A DNA stretch of 64,000 nt, taken from the NCBI GenBank assembly GCA_003168375.1, contig PMSI01000003.1:1054001-1118000 (forward strand). The letters are read 5' to 3'. Source of the stretch: Vulcanimicrobiota bacterium. Its GTDB lineage: Bacteria > Vulcanimicrobiota > Vulcanimicrobiia > Vulcanimicrobiales > Vulcanimicrobiaceae. Of this stretch, positions 16,206 to 24,682 are shown in pieces; position 1 is the stretch's first letter, and each line of letters starts with the position of its first letter. A program made the position numbers and the translations under genes. The notes below the pieces were generated by a model. That model did no database searches. It saw nothing but the letters and a program-made list of their open reading frames with translations, and was not told the DNA's origin.

Positions 16206-18587
16206 TCAGGTCGGCGAGCGGAGTTCAAAAACCGTCACCCCGCCGCCTCCCTCGTCGGCGTGGCCGTAGCGAACGTTCTGGACGAACGGATGCGCCTTCA
16301 GAAACTCTTGAAGGCCCTTGCCGAGCAGCCCCGTCCCCTTGCCGTGGATCAGCCGCAGCGGCGAGTGCCCGAGCATGATCGCATCGTCGATCCAACGGTC
16401 GACCAGCGGCTCGGCCTCGACGAACCGCTTCCCGCGCACGTCGATCTCGGTCTGCGCCGTCGACGCCGCCTCGAGCGTCGCCTCGCCACCCTTGTTGTCA
16501 CCCTGAGCCTGTCGAAGGGTCTTCGTGACGCCCCCGCCTCGGCGCCTCAGGTCGGCCTTCGGTACCGTTAGGCGCATAGCGCCGAGCTGTACCAGCGCGT
16601 CGGCGCCGAGGTCCTCGAGGACGGTGCCGTCCTGATCCCACGACGTGACGTGCACGCGGTCGCCCGCGGCGATCGGCTGAGGCGCCTCGTCGCTGCGCGT
16701 CCGCTCCGGGCGCGCCTCGAGCCCGAGATCGCGGTGCATCTGGTCGAGCGTGCGCGCAAGCAGGTCGGCCTGTCCGGAGGTCACCCGCGGCGCACGCACA
16801 TCGCGGTCCGTCCGCTCGGCGGCGCGGCGTTCGAGCTCCGCGGTGAACCCGCGCAGCGCGTCGGCCAGCTGCGCGTCCGCCTTCTTCGCGAGCTCGCGGC
16901 GCTCGCGCTCCAGCGCCTCGGCGCGGCGGCGCGCGTTGTCTTCGAGCGAGCGCAGGTGCAGCCGCTCGCGATCGAGCTGCTCGCGCTCGCGCGTCGCGCG
17001 GATCCGTTCTTCGGTCACCTCCGCGAGCGCGCGCTCGTAGTCGCGCTCCTGTGTCGAGAGCAGCGCCTCCGCCCGCGCCACGACCTCGGGATCCAAGTGC
17101 ATGCGCCGCGCCAGCGCGAACGCGAGCGACTGCCCCGGCGAACCGACGTCGAGCTGATAGGTCGGCTCGTAGGTGTCGGGATCGAAGCGCACGCTCGCGT
17201 TGGCGACGTAGGGATGGTCGGCGCCGAACAGCTTGAGCTCGGTCGCGTGCGTCGTCGCGACCACGCGCGCGCCGCGCTCGAGAAACGCCTCAAGCACCGC
17301 GACGGCGAGCGCGGCGCCGGAGTTGGGCTCGGTGCCGCTGCCGATCTCGTCGATGAGCACCAGCGTCCGGTCGTTCGCGGCGTCGACGATCTCGGCGAGC
17401 CGGCGCAGGTGGGCGGAGAACGTCGAGGTGTTCTGCGCGATCGACTGCTCGTCGCCGATATCGGTGCAGACGCGCTCGAAGCGCCCGACGGTCACCGCCG
17501 CCGCCGGCACGTGCAGCCCGCACCCGGCCATCGCCACCGCGAGCCCGACCATCTTCAGCGCGACCGTCTTGCCGCCCATGTTCGGTCCCGAGACGATCAG
17601 GATGCGGATCGTGTCGTCGAGCGCGATCGACTGCGGGACGGCGCGCTCGTCGAGCAGCGGATGCCGGCCGTCGACGATGCGGATCACCGCCTCGTCGACC
17701 AGTTCCGGCGCCGTCGCCTGCATGCGGTGCGCGATCGCCGCGCGCGCCGCGGCGAGATCGAGTTCGACGTAGACGTCGACGTCGGTGACGATCTGCGCCG
17801 CCTCCGCCTGCACGAGCGCCGAGAGCTCGCCCAGGATGCGTGCGATCTCGACGTCCTCCTGCACCCGAAGCGCGCGCACGCGGTTGTTGGCTTCGAGGCT
17901 CTCGAGCGGCTCGACGAACAGCGTCGCTCCCGACGAGCTGGTGTCGTGAACGATCCCCTGGATCTGGCCGGCGAACTCGGCCTTCACCGGAACGACGTAG
18001 CGGCCGTCGCGCATCGTGACGATCGCGTCTTGTATCGCGGTCGCGTATTTCGCCGAGCGCACGATCGCCGCGGCGCGGTCGCGCGCAGCTTCCTGCGCCT
18101 GCTGCATGCCGCGCCGGATGCGGCCCAGCGCCGGCGACGCGCGGTCGAGCACGGTGCCGCGCTCGTCGATCGCGTCGGTGACCCGGTTGACGATCAGCGG
18201 CAGGGCGCGGAACGGCGCGCACCGCTCGCGCAGCAGCGGCAGCTCGGCTTCGGCCTCGCGGATCGCCTTGACCGCGGCCGCCGAGGCGGCGAGCGCGTCG
18301 GCGATCGAGCGCAGATCGCGGGCGACGAGCGAGACCCCGCGCGCCGCCGTCGCGACCGCCTCGTCGACGTCGTCGATCCGCTGCATCGAGAACCCGGCGT
18401 CCTGCACGAGCGCGCGCATCTCGGTCGTCTCGCCGACCAGCCGGCGCACGAGCGCGAAATCGGTCGCCGGCTCGCACGCGATCGCGCGCGCGAACGCCTG
18501 CGCGGCATGCGTCTGCCCCGCATACCGCTCCCGGATACGTTGAAAATCGAGGACCTCGAGCCCTCGCTCGTCGACCAGCGCGTTCAC
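16206..18587 (-). CDS. mutS2: Endonuclease MutS2
   Basis: A 793-residue protein with the MutS core, ABC ATPase ('SGPNMGGKTVALK' Walker A, 'TLVLIDEIGSGTEPNSG' Walker B), coiled-coil, a KOW-like segment ('AAGDRVHVTSWDQDG') and a C-terminal Smr nuclease domain ('LIHGKGTGLLGKG'). MutS2 acts on branched DNA and on collided ribosomes. GTG at 18587 is the best start by alignment with the usual N-terminus, though no strong ribosome site is seen. The linker before Smr contains an in-frame repeat (see 16497). Confidence 0.93.
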   Translation of the reverse strand: MNALVDERGLEVLDFQRIRERYAGQTHAAQAFARAIACEPATDFALVRRLVGETTEMRALVQDAGFSMQRIDDVDEAVATAARGVSLVARDLRSIADALAASAAAVKAIREAEAELPLLRERCAPFRALPLIVNRVTDAIDERGTVLDRASPALGRIRRGMQQAQEAARDRAAAIVRSAKYATAIQDAIVTMRDGRYVVPVKAEFAGQIQGIVHDTSSSGATLFVEPLESLEANNRVRALRVQEDVEIARILGELSALVQAEAAQIVTDVDVYVELDLAAARAAIAHRMQATAPELVDEAVIRIVDGRHPLLDERAVPQSIALDDTIRILIVSGPNMGGKTVALKMVGLAVAMAGCGLHVPAAAVTVGRFERVCTDIGDEQSIAQNTSTFSAHLRRLAEIVDAANDRTLVLIDEIGSGTEPNSGAALAVAVLEAFLERGARVVATTHATELKLFGADHPYVANASVRFDPDTYEPTYQLDVGSPGQSLAFALARRMHLDPEVVARAEALLSTQERDYERALAEVTEERIRATREREQLDRERLHLRSLEDNARRRAEALERERRELAKKADAQLADALRGFTAELERRAAERTDRDVRAPRVTSGQADLLARTLDQMHRDLGLEARPERTRSDEAPQPIAAGDRVHVTSWDQDGTVLEDLGADALVQLGAMRLTVPKADLRRRGGGVTKTLRQAQGDNKGGEATLEAASTAQTEIDVRGKRFVEAEPLVDRWIDDAIMLGHSPLRLIHGKGTGLLGKGLQEFLKAHPFVQNVRYGHADEGGGGVTVFELRSPT
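16497..16519 (-). repeat. Short palindrome-derived repeat inside mutS2 (copy 2)
   Basis: GTCACCCTGAGCCTGTCGAA followed by GGG lies wholly in mutS2 and is translated in frame as TLRQAQGD in the linker between the KOW-like segment and the Smr domain. Its presence has not broken the reading frame. Confidence 0.85.
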
Positions 18588-18733
18588 GACCGGTAGGGCT
18601 TCGCTTCTGTGCGCTGCCCCTCCGGCCCGGCCGGCGCAGCTCCGCGGCCGACAGACGAATGTAAGTGGGCTGGTAAGCGTTTCGTAGGTGGGCAGCACTA
18701 CGGTAGCGGCAGCAACCCCCCGGAGATCACTCC

Positions 18734-19192
18734 ATGCACGCCCCCGTACCGGCCGACGCCGACGACCTGCGGCCAGTCCGCATCCCCTTGTCCGTCAACG
18801 ACCCGAACGCGGCCCGATCGCTCACCCGGTCGGTCGAGCGGCTCGTCTCTGACGGCCGTGGCGCCGTGCCGGTCGTCGTGGAACTGCACGGCAGCCACCT
18901 CCCGGCACCGCTCATCGCCGCGCTCATCGGAAACTTGCGGCGCGTGCGCGAGGTCGGCGGCGGGCTCGCCGTCCACGCCGGTACGCCGGGCTTGCGGAGT
19001 GCGCTCGCGCTGCACGGCCTCGACCGCGTCCTCGCGCAGCCGGAAGGCACCGCGCGCGGCGCGTCGCTGCGGCCCAGGCGTTCCACGATCGCCGAGATGG
19101 GATGGCCGGTCCTGGCGCTACTGCTCCTCACGGTGACGATCGCCGCAGTCGCGATCGTGCTACAGTTCAGCCCCGGCTTCAGCGGCCTCTGA
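18734..19192 (+). CDS. STAS-domain protein with C-terminal membrane helix
   Basis: A 152-residue protein. Residues ~15-100 fold as a STAS/anti-sigma-antagonist domain ('VPVVVELHGSHLPAPLIAAL', 'GGGLAVHAGTP', 'LALHGLDRVL'). Residues ~120-145 are one membrane helix ('WPVLALLLLTVTIAAVAIVL'). The usual phospho-acceptor Ser of SpoIIAA-type proteins is not evident; 'LHGSHLP' is the closest candidate. A tail-anchored STAS domain is unusual. It is divergent from mutS2. Confidence 0.7.
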   Translation: MHAPVPADADDLRPVRIPLSVNDPNAARSLTRSVERLVSDGRGAVPVVVELHGSHLPAPLIAALIGNLRRVREVGGGLAVHAGTPGLRSALALHGLDRVLAQPEGTARGASLRPRRSTIAEMGWPVLALLLLTVTIAAVAIVLQFSPGFSGL

Positions 19193-19228
19193 CGAATCGT
19201 CCCCGCCGGGATTGGGACCGTGGTTCGT

Positions 19229-19654
19229 TTACGCCCGCTTGGGTTTCGACCGCCGCCTCTTGGCCGGGAGTTTCAGATATGAAATCGCTGGCTGCGCAAC
19301 CTCCGGCATCGTCTGAGAGCCGGCGGCTTGCGCCAGCGTCGTCGCCACGAACAGATTGAGACTGACGCCGTTTCGCTCCGCTGCGCGGACGAGATCGCGA
19401 TGCAGTGACCTTGTAACGCGCACGACGAAGCGACCGCTGAAGTCGTCCGTTGCTACCGGCTCCGGAATCGTTTCGCGATCCGCGATTCGCGCCCCGAGCC
19501 AAGCCGCCATTGCATCGTCCAGCATCGCGAGCGCTTCTTGCTGCGTGTCACCCGTAGTGATGCATCCGGGAAGCTCCAGAACGCGCGCAAAGTATGTCCC
19601 GTCGTCCTCGCGCACGAATTCGCGCGTATACGGCAGCTTGAGATATCGCTGCAT
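19229..19654 (-). CDS. HicB-family protein, orphan antitoxin
   Basis: A 141-residue protein with an N-terminal HicB domain ('FARVLELPGCITTGDTQQEA') and a C-terminal ribbon-helix-helix ('VVRVTRSLHRDLVRAAERNG', 'LNLFVATTL'). ATG at 19654 has GGAG six bases before it. HicB normally neutralises the HicA mRNA interferase, but no HicA-like frame lies on either side. Confidence 0.8.
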   Translation of the reverse strand: MQRYLKLPYTREFVREDDGTYFARVLELPGCITTGDTQQEALAMLDDAMAAWLGARIADRETIPEPVATDDFSGRFVVRVTRSLHRDLVRAAERNGVSLNLFVATTLAQAAGSQTMPEVAQPAISYLKLPAKRRRSKPKRA

Positions 19655-19785
19655 CTCTAACTCCACGCCGCGGAGTATAGGACGATCTCTCGTATCGCGC
19701 AAGCCCGCCGCGCAGCGCTATTCGGGTGGGTCGCCGAACGCTGCCGACGCCACGAGCGCGAGACAGAAGACGACCGCGGCTCTCA

Positions 19786-21252
19786 TCAGCGCGCGGCGAG
19801 CTTTTCCTTGAGCAGTTCCTGTGCGAGCGACGGGTTCGCTTTGCCGCGTGAGGCTTTCATCACCGCGCCGGTCAGGAAGCCCATCACGTTCGTTTTGCCG
19901 GCCTTGTAGTCGGCGACGACCTTGGGGTTCGCGGCGAGCACTTCGTCGACGATCGCCTCGACGGCGCCGCGGTCACTGACTTGCGCCAGGCCTTCGCGCT
20001 CGACGATCGCCTTCGCCGAACCGCCCTCGCTCCAGAGCGTTTCGACGATCTGCTTCGCCGCCTTCGAGTTGATCGCGCTCGACGACGTCAGCGCAACCAG
20101 CTCGGCGAGCGCCTCGGGCGTCACCTTGCCGGCGGCGAGCGGCGTGCCGCTCTCGTTCGCGAGCCGGGCGAGATCGCCGAGGACGAACGCGACGACCGCC
20201 TGCGCCTTGCCGTCCGACGCCGCGACGGCGCGGTCGAACCACGCCGCGAGCGCGGCGTCATCGACGAGCTGCGTCGCGCGCTTCGAATCCACCCCGAGCG
20301 TGTCGACGTACCGCGCATAGCGCTCGTACGGCGTCTCGGTCAGCGTCGCGCGCACGCGCTCGACGACGTCGGCCGTAACGTCGATCGGCACGAGGTCGGG
20401 GTCGGGGAAGTAGCGGTAGTCGTGCGCTTCTTCTTTCGAACGCTGGCTGTGCGTCACGCCGGCCGCCTCGTCCCAGCCGCGGGTCTCCTGGATCACGCGC
20501 CCGCCGCCCTCGACCACCTCGATCTGGCGCGCGATCTCCGACGCGATCGCCCGGCGCACGCTGCGGAACGAGTTCATGTTCTTGATCTCGGCCTTGGTCC
20601 CGAGCTCGGTCGCGCCGCGCTTGCGGATCGAGACGTTGGCATCACAGCGCAGCGAGCCTTCCTCCATCTTCACGTCGCTCACGCCGAGTTCGCGGAACGT
20701 GCGCGCGAGCGTCTCGAGAAACGCGACCGCCTCGTCGGCGCTGCGAATGTCCGGCTCGCCGACGCACTCCATCAGCGGCACGCCCGCGCGGTTGAAATCG
20801 ATCAGCGAGGAGGTCGCGCCGGCGAGCCGGCCGTCGGCGCTCGCGTGCGTCGACTTCCCCGTGTCTTCTTCGAGATGGATGCGCGTCAGGCGGCACTCGC
20901 CGCGCGTGCCGTCTTCGAGCCAGTAGCGCACGACGCCGCCCTGCGTGAGCGGCATGTCGAACTGCGAGATCTGATAATTCTTGGGCATGTCCGGATAGAA
21001 GTAGTTCTTCCGGTCGAACTTCGAGTGCGGCGGGATCGTCGCGCCGAACGCGAGCCCCGCGCGCAGCATGTACTCGATCGCCATCGCGTTCGGCACCGGC
21101 AGCGCGCCCGGCAGCGCGAGGCACACCGGACACACCTTGGTGTTCGGCTCGCCCCCGAACTCGTTCGGACACCCGCAGAACATCTTGCTCACGGTTTTCA
21201 GCTCGACATGACACTCGATGCCGATAACGGCTTCCCAGTAGGGCGCGGTCAT
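19786..21252 (-). CDS. gatB: Asp-tRNA(Asn)/Glu-tRNA(Gln) amidotransferase subunit B
   Basis: A 488-residue subunit that binds misacylated tRNA and its kinase-like active site. It starts 'YWEAVIGIECHVELKT', has the Zn-binding 'FCGCPNEFGG' and 'VCPVCLALPG', 'KNYFYPDMPKNYQISQFD', and the C-terminal YqeY-like domain ending 'ANPSLAQELLKEKL'. Its ATG overlaps the TGA of gatA. It works with GatA and GatC to make Gln-tRNA(Gln) and Asn-tRNA(Asn). Confidence 0.96.
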   Translation of the reverse strand: MTAPYWEAVIGIECHVELKTVSKMFCGCPNEFGGEPNTKVCPVCLALPGALPVPNAMAIEYMLRAGLAFGATIPPHSKFDRKNYFYPDMPKNYQISQFDMPLTQGGVVRYWLEDGTRGECRLTRIHLEEDTGKSTHASADGRLAGATSSLIDFNRAGVPLMECVGEPDIRSADEAVAFLETLARTFRELGVSDVKMEEGSLRCDANVSIRKRGATELGTKAEIKNMNSFRSVRRAIASEIARQIEVVEGGGRVIQETRGWDEAAGVTHSQRSKEEAHDYRYFPDPDLVPIDVTADVVERVRATLTETPYERYARYVDTLGVDSKRATQLVDDAALAAWFDRAVAASDGKAQAVVAFVLGDLARLANESGTPLAAGKVTPEALAELVALTSSSAINSKAAKQIVETLWSEGGSAKAIVEREGLAQVSDRGAVEAIVDEVLAANPKVVADYKAGKTNVMGFLTGAVMKASRGKANPSLAQELLKEKLAAR

Positions 21253-22790
21253 CTCTGGTCATCCTTCGACAAGCTCAGGATGACAGTGGTTGGGCTCGGG
21301 ATGACAGGGGGTGGGCTCAGGATGACAATGGGGGTCAGTTTTTCGGCGTGCATCGTGGCGCGTTCGTAGGCGTGGGCGTAGCCGAGGAGGGCGCGTTCGG
21401 TGAAGAGGGGCGTCGTCATCTGCAGGCCCATCGGCATCGGCCGCGTCCCGTCCTCGGGGAGCGCGGCGCCGCACGGGACCGAGAGCGAGGGCAGGCCGGC
21501 GAGCGAGCCCGGGATCGTGTAGTAGTCCATCAGGTACATCGTCACCGGATCGCTCTTGGCGTTGAAACGGAACGCGGGCGAGGAGGCGGCGGGCGAGACG
21601 ATCACGTCGCAGCGCTCGAAGGCGCGGGCGAAGTCCTCGGCGATCCGCGTCCGCGCTTTCTGCGCCTTCAGATAATAGGCGTCATAGTAGCCCGACGAGA
21701 GGGCGTATGTCCCGATCAGGATGCGGCGCTTCACTTCGGGGCCGAAGCCGGCGGCGCGCGTGCGCTCGTACATCTCGCCGACGTCCGCACCGTCCACACG
21801 CAGGCCGTAGCGCACGCCGTCGAAGCGCGCCAGGTTCGAGGAGCACTCGGCCGGCGCGATCAGGTAGTACGTCGCCAGCCCGTATTCCGCGGTCGGCAGG
21901 GTCACGTCGACCAGCTCGGCGCCGAGCCGCACGAGGTCGGCGTACGCCGCTTCGTACACCGCACGGCTGGCCGCGTCCAAGTCGCCCAGCCCGAATTCCT
22001 TGACGACCCCGACCCGTACGCCGCGCAGGTCCTCGCGCAGCGCGCCGGCCGCCGGCTCGACCTCGCGGTCGACGCTCGTCGCGTCGAGCGGGTCTTTCCC
22101 GGCGATGACGTCGTAGACGAGGGCCGCGTCTTCGACCGAACGCGCGAACGGTCCGATCTGGTCGAGCGACGAGGCGAAGGCGATCAGCCCGTATCGGGAC
22201 ACGCGCCCGTACGTCGGCTTGAAGCCGACCACGTTGCAGAACGCGGCGGGCTCACGGATCGAACCGCCCGTATCGCTCCCCAGCGAGAGCGTCGCTTCGA
22301 AACCGCCGACCGCCGACGCGCTGCCGGCCGACGATCCGCCCGGTACGCGGTCGAGGTCGTACGGGTTGCGGGTCAGTCCGAGCGCCGAGTTCTCGCCGGA
22401 CGAGCCCATCGCGAACTCGTCGAGGTTCGTTTTGCCGATCGGGAGCGCGCCCGCGTCCAGCAGCCGCTGCACCGCCGTCGCGGTATACGGCGCGACGAAC
22501 GTCTCGAGGATCTTGGAGCCCGCGGTCGTTCTCGTCCCCATGAGGCACATGTTGTCTTTGATCGCCACGGGGACGCCGGCCAGCGGCAACTGTTCGCCGG
22601 CCGCGACGCGCGCGTCGACCGCGCGGGCGCGCTCCCGCATCAGCCCAGGCGTGAGCTCGAGGTAAGCGCCCAGCTGCGCGTCGACGCGCTCGACGTGCGG
22701 TATGAGCGCCTCGGCGACCTCGGCTGCCGACGTGGTACGTGCGTTTACATCCCGTGCAATCGCGCGGGCCGAGTCCTTGAGCGGGTCCAC
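21249..22790 (-). CDS. gatA: Asp-tRNA(Asn)/Glu-tRNA(Gln) amidotransferase subunit A
   Basis: A 513-residue amidase that releases ammonia from glutamine. The catalytic Lys-Ser-Ser set is present in 'VAIKDNMCLMGTRTTAGSK', 'PGGSSAGSASAV' and 'GSDTGGSIREPAAF'. GTG start at 22790, one base after the gatC stop. The normal C-terminus ends near 'ERATMHAEKLTP'; the last ~25 residues ('VILSPPPVIPSPTTVIL' and 'SLSKDDQR') are encoded by tandem copies of a repeat that extend the protein up to the gatB start. Confidence 0.96.
   Translation of the reverse strand: MDPLKDSARAIARDVNARTTSAAEVAEALIPHVERVDAQLGAYLELTPGLMRERARAVDARVAAGEQLPLAGVPVAIKDNMCLMGTRTTAGSKILETFVAPYTATAVQRLLDAGALPIGKTNLDEFAMGSSGENSALGLTRNPYDLDRVPGGSSAGSASAVGGFEATLSLGSDTGGSIREPAAFCNVVGFKPTYGRVSRYGLIAFASSLDQIGPFARSVEDAALVYDVIAGKDPLDATSVDREVEPAAGALREDLRGVRVGVVKEFGLGDLDAASRAVYEAAYADLVRLGAELVDVTLPTAEYGLATYYLIAPAECSSNLARFDGVRYGLRVDGADVGEMYERTRAAGFGPEVKRRILIGTYALSSGYYDAYYLKAQKARTRIAEDFARAFERCDVIVSPAASSPAFRFNAKSDPVTMYLMDYYTIPGSLAGLPSLSVPCGAALPEDGTRPMPMGLQMTTPLFTERALLGYAHAYERATMHAEKLTPIVILSPPPVIPSPTTVILSLSKDDQR
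21261..21326 (+). repeat. Tandem repeat array at the gatA 3' end (copy 3)
   Basis: A full unit (21261-21284, ATCCTTCGACAAGCTCAGGA then TGAC) is followed by two half units, GGGCTCGGGATGAC (21292-21305) and GGGCTCAGGATGAC (21313-21326). All are inside the gatA reading frame. Confidence 0.85.
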
Positions 22791-22791
22791 T

Positions 22792-23094
22792 TCAGCCCTC
22801 CTCGGCGATGATGCGCGGAACGCGGAAGTAGGGACCCTGGACCTGGGGCGCGTTCTGGAGCACGACGTCGCGCGCGAGGATCGTCTCCGGACGGATCGCG
22901 TCCTCGCGCTGCACGTTGCGTGACGGGACTACCTGTGCGGTCGCCGCGACGTTCTCTGTGTCCAGCTTTGCAAGCGCATCGACATGGGTCATCAGACTCC
23001 CGAGCTGCGGCCCGAAGGTCGCGATCTCGTCGTCGGTGAGCGCCAGCCGCGCGAGCCGCGCGACGTGGCGAATGTCGATCCGATCCGTTGGCAT
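22792..23094 (-). CDS. gatC: Asp-tRNA(Asn)/Glu-tRNA(Gln) amidotransferase subunit C
   Basis: A 100-residue subunit, 'RHVARLARLALTDDEIATFG', then 'LDTENVAATAQVVP' and a C-terminal 'QGPYFRVPRII'. It wraps around GatA and stabilises GatAB. It is the first gene of gatCAB and is divergent from the leader RNA at 23179. Confidence 0.95.
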   Translation of the reverse strand: MPTDRIDIRHVARLARLALTDDEIATFGPQLGSLMTHVDALAKLDTENVAATAQVVPSRNVQREDAIRPETILARDVVLQNAPQVQGPYFRVPRIIAEEG

Positions 23095-23178
23095 GACTCG
23101 CCACGATTCGCCTTGTCGCGGCCCGGCTCCGTCCCCGCCGCCGGCGCGTTCCGGACCATTGCGAGCCTGCGCACAGAT

Positions 23179-23390
23179 GGTAAAGTTTGGCACTGCAAGT
23201 AGGGGAGCGGCGTACCCTCGACGTAACGCGATGGACGGCTGATGGGGGTTCCCCTCTGGGAGTTTCCGTCGAGTCGCGCCCCGTTGGGGGGTACGGAGCC
23301 TTTGAGTTTTTGTCGTCTGGTACATGAGCCCGGGTGTACTCGCCGTTGTTTCGGCCGTTGGTACGCCGGGCTTTCCTTTGAGGTTTACGC
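23179..23390 (+). ncRNA. Candidate structured leader RNA (copy A)
   Basis: The leader of the lipoprotein gene at 23391 can fold into nested helices: CGTACCC (23211-23217) with GGGTACG (23289-23295), CGCGA (23227-23231) with TCGCG (23274-23278), GACGG (23234-23238) with CCGTC (23266-23270), hairpin GGGG/CCCC at 23244-23254, and hairpin CCCC-GTT-GGGG at 23279-23289. A later hairpin joins AGCCCGG and CCGGGCT (about 23327-23372) just before the start codon. A related leader precedes the gene at 36374 (see 36210). I match it to no riboswitch class I know. Confidence 0.55.
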
Positions 23391-24641
23391 GTGAGACGTC
23401 TTGCTTCGGCCTCCCTCGTGCTCTTCGGAGCGGTGGTGGCTCTCGTTGCATGTCAGGGAGGTGGCTCGAACCCGCCGCCGTTCCCGACTGGTGACTCACC
23501 GTTTTGGACCGTGACGTCATCATCGGTCGCCGTCACACTCTCGCCCGCAAGCGGACCCACGACGTTACCGTTGCCCAGTTCGCACGGCTTCAGCGGCGCC
23601 GTCACGGTGCCGGCGCCGGCGGCGACGACCTCGGCGAATCTGACCTTCACGCTGCAGAACTTCGCGCCGACCGCCGACGGCGTCCCGGCCGTTTCGAAGG
23701 ATCGGTCGGTTCAGGGCGGCCGCAGCGTTCGAGCGCTGCCCGCGCACACGACGATCGTCTATGTCGGCGTCAAGTCGGATCAGGATATCGTCCTCCCGAG
23801 CGGCCTGTCGTTCTCGCTGACCGTGCCGCCCGCGTTCATCACGCCGGGCCAGTCGTACTACATCGTGTTCTATGACAGCACGATCCCCGATTGGGTCGTC
23901 TACGCAGGCCCCGCCACGATTAGCGGCAGCACGATCACCTTCACGGCCGGCGCCGCGCTCACGCTCAAAGCGAACGTGCGGTACTGGTTCGCGCTGATCA
24001 CGACCACGGGCGTCATCCCGACGCCGACCCCGACGCCGAGTCCCACGCCGTCGCCGGTCGGGCAGACACCGTCGCCGACACCCACGCCGTCGCCGACGCC
24101 GTCGCCGGTCGGCCAGACGCCGTCGCCGACGCCGACCGCAACGCCGACACCGTCGCCGACTCCGACGCCGGGCGGTCCGACGCCGACACCGACGCCGACA
24201 CCGACTCCGACACCCACGCCGACACCCACACCGACTCCGACACCCACGCCGACACCCACGCCGACGCCGACGCCCACACCGACGCCAACGCCGACGCCAA
24301 CACCGACGCCCACCCCCGTCCCGGGGTCGCTCAACGTGAGCCCGTCGCCGACAGTAAACGTCCCAGGCACGGGCGCCGGTAATGCGCAAACCGTCACCGT
24401 CTCAGAGAGCCCGTATGCGGCGCCGAAGGCGTTCAGCCACACCGACACCTGCAATCCGGGCGCCGGTCTGATCGCGACGATCACGCCGGCAACGGTGCAG
24501 GGACCGTCGGGCAACTTCACGGTGACCGGCTCTAAGGCCGGCACCTGCACGGTGACCTTCTTCGACGTCTTCAGTCAACAGACGACCGTCAGTATCGTGG
24601 TCACGACCAGCGGGTTCATCATCCAAGGCGGTCACTGGTGA
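23391..24641 (+). CDS. Surface lipoprotein with Thr-Pro repeat linker
   Basis: A 416-residue lipoprotein, GTG start with GAGG upstream, lipobox '[11 protein letters not shown]'. Residues ~40-205 form a beta-rich domain. Residues ~208-310 are almost only Thr-Pro-Ser (coded by a CCGACG/CCGACA hexamer tract at 24020-24315), a rigid spacer. The C-terminal ~100 residues form a beta-sandwich with one Cys pair ('[18 protein letters not shown]', '[10 protein letters not shown]'). It probably presents that domain beyond the membrane. It heads the surface-protein cluster and carries the structured leader. Confidence 0.75.
   Translation: MRRLASASLVLFGAVVALVACQGGGSNPPPFPTGDSPFWTVTSSSVAVTLSPASGPTTLPLPSSHGFSGAVTVPAPAATTSANLTFTLQNFAPTADGVPAVSKDRSVQGGRSVRALPAHTTIVYVGVKSDQDIVLPSGLSFSLTVPPAFITPGQSYYIVFYDSTIPDWVVYAGPATISGSTITFTAGAALTLKANVRYWFALITTTGVIPTPTPTPSPTPSPVGQTPSPTPTPSPTPSPVGQTPSPTPTATPTPSPTPTPGGPTPTPTPTPTPTPTPTPTPTPTPTPTPTPTPTPTPTPTPTPTPTPTPVPGSLNVSPSPTVNVPGTGAGNAQTVTVSESPYAAPKAFSHTDTCNPGAGLIATITPATVQGPSGNFTVTGSKAGTCTVTFFDVFSQQTTVSIVVTTSGFIIQGGHW
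24020..24315 (+). repeat. Thr-Pro hexanucleotide repeat tract
   Basis: About 300 bases made of CCGACG, CCGACA and CCCACG units within the lipoprotein gene. The tract is prone to slip-strand length change, and only multiples of three keep the frame. Confidence 0.9.
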
Positions 24642-24682
24642 CCGCGCTCAAATCATCACCTCATCAAGGAGCGATGTCCGAC

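Noticed and set aside
23179-23390. Assignment of the leader to a c-di-GMP-I (GEMM) riboswitch because of the motility and surface context
   Set aside because: The conserved GEMM core bases and its two-stem layout are not present; the nested long-range helix differs.
24020-24315. CRISPR-like periodic sequence
   Set aside because: It is a coding hexamer repeat (Thr-Pro) without spacers. No CRISPR array or cas gene is seen in the window.
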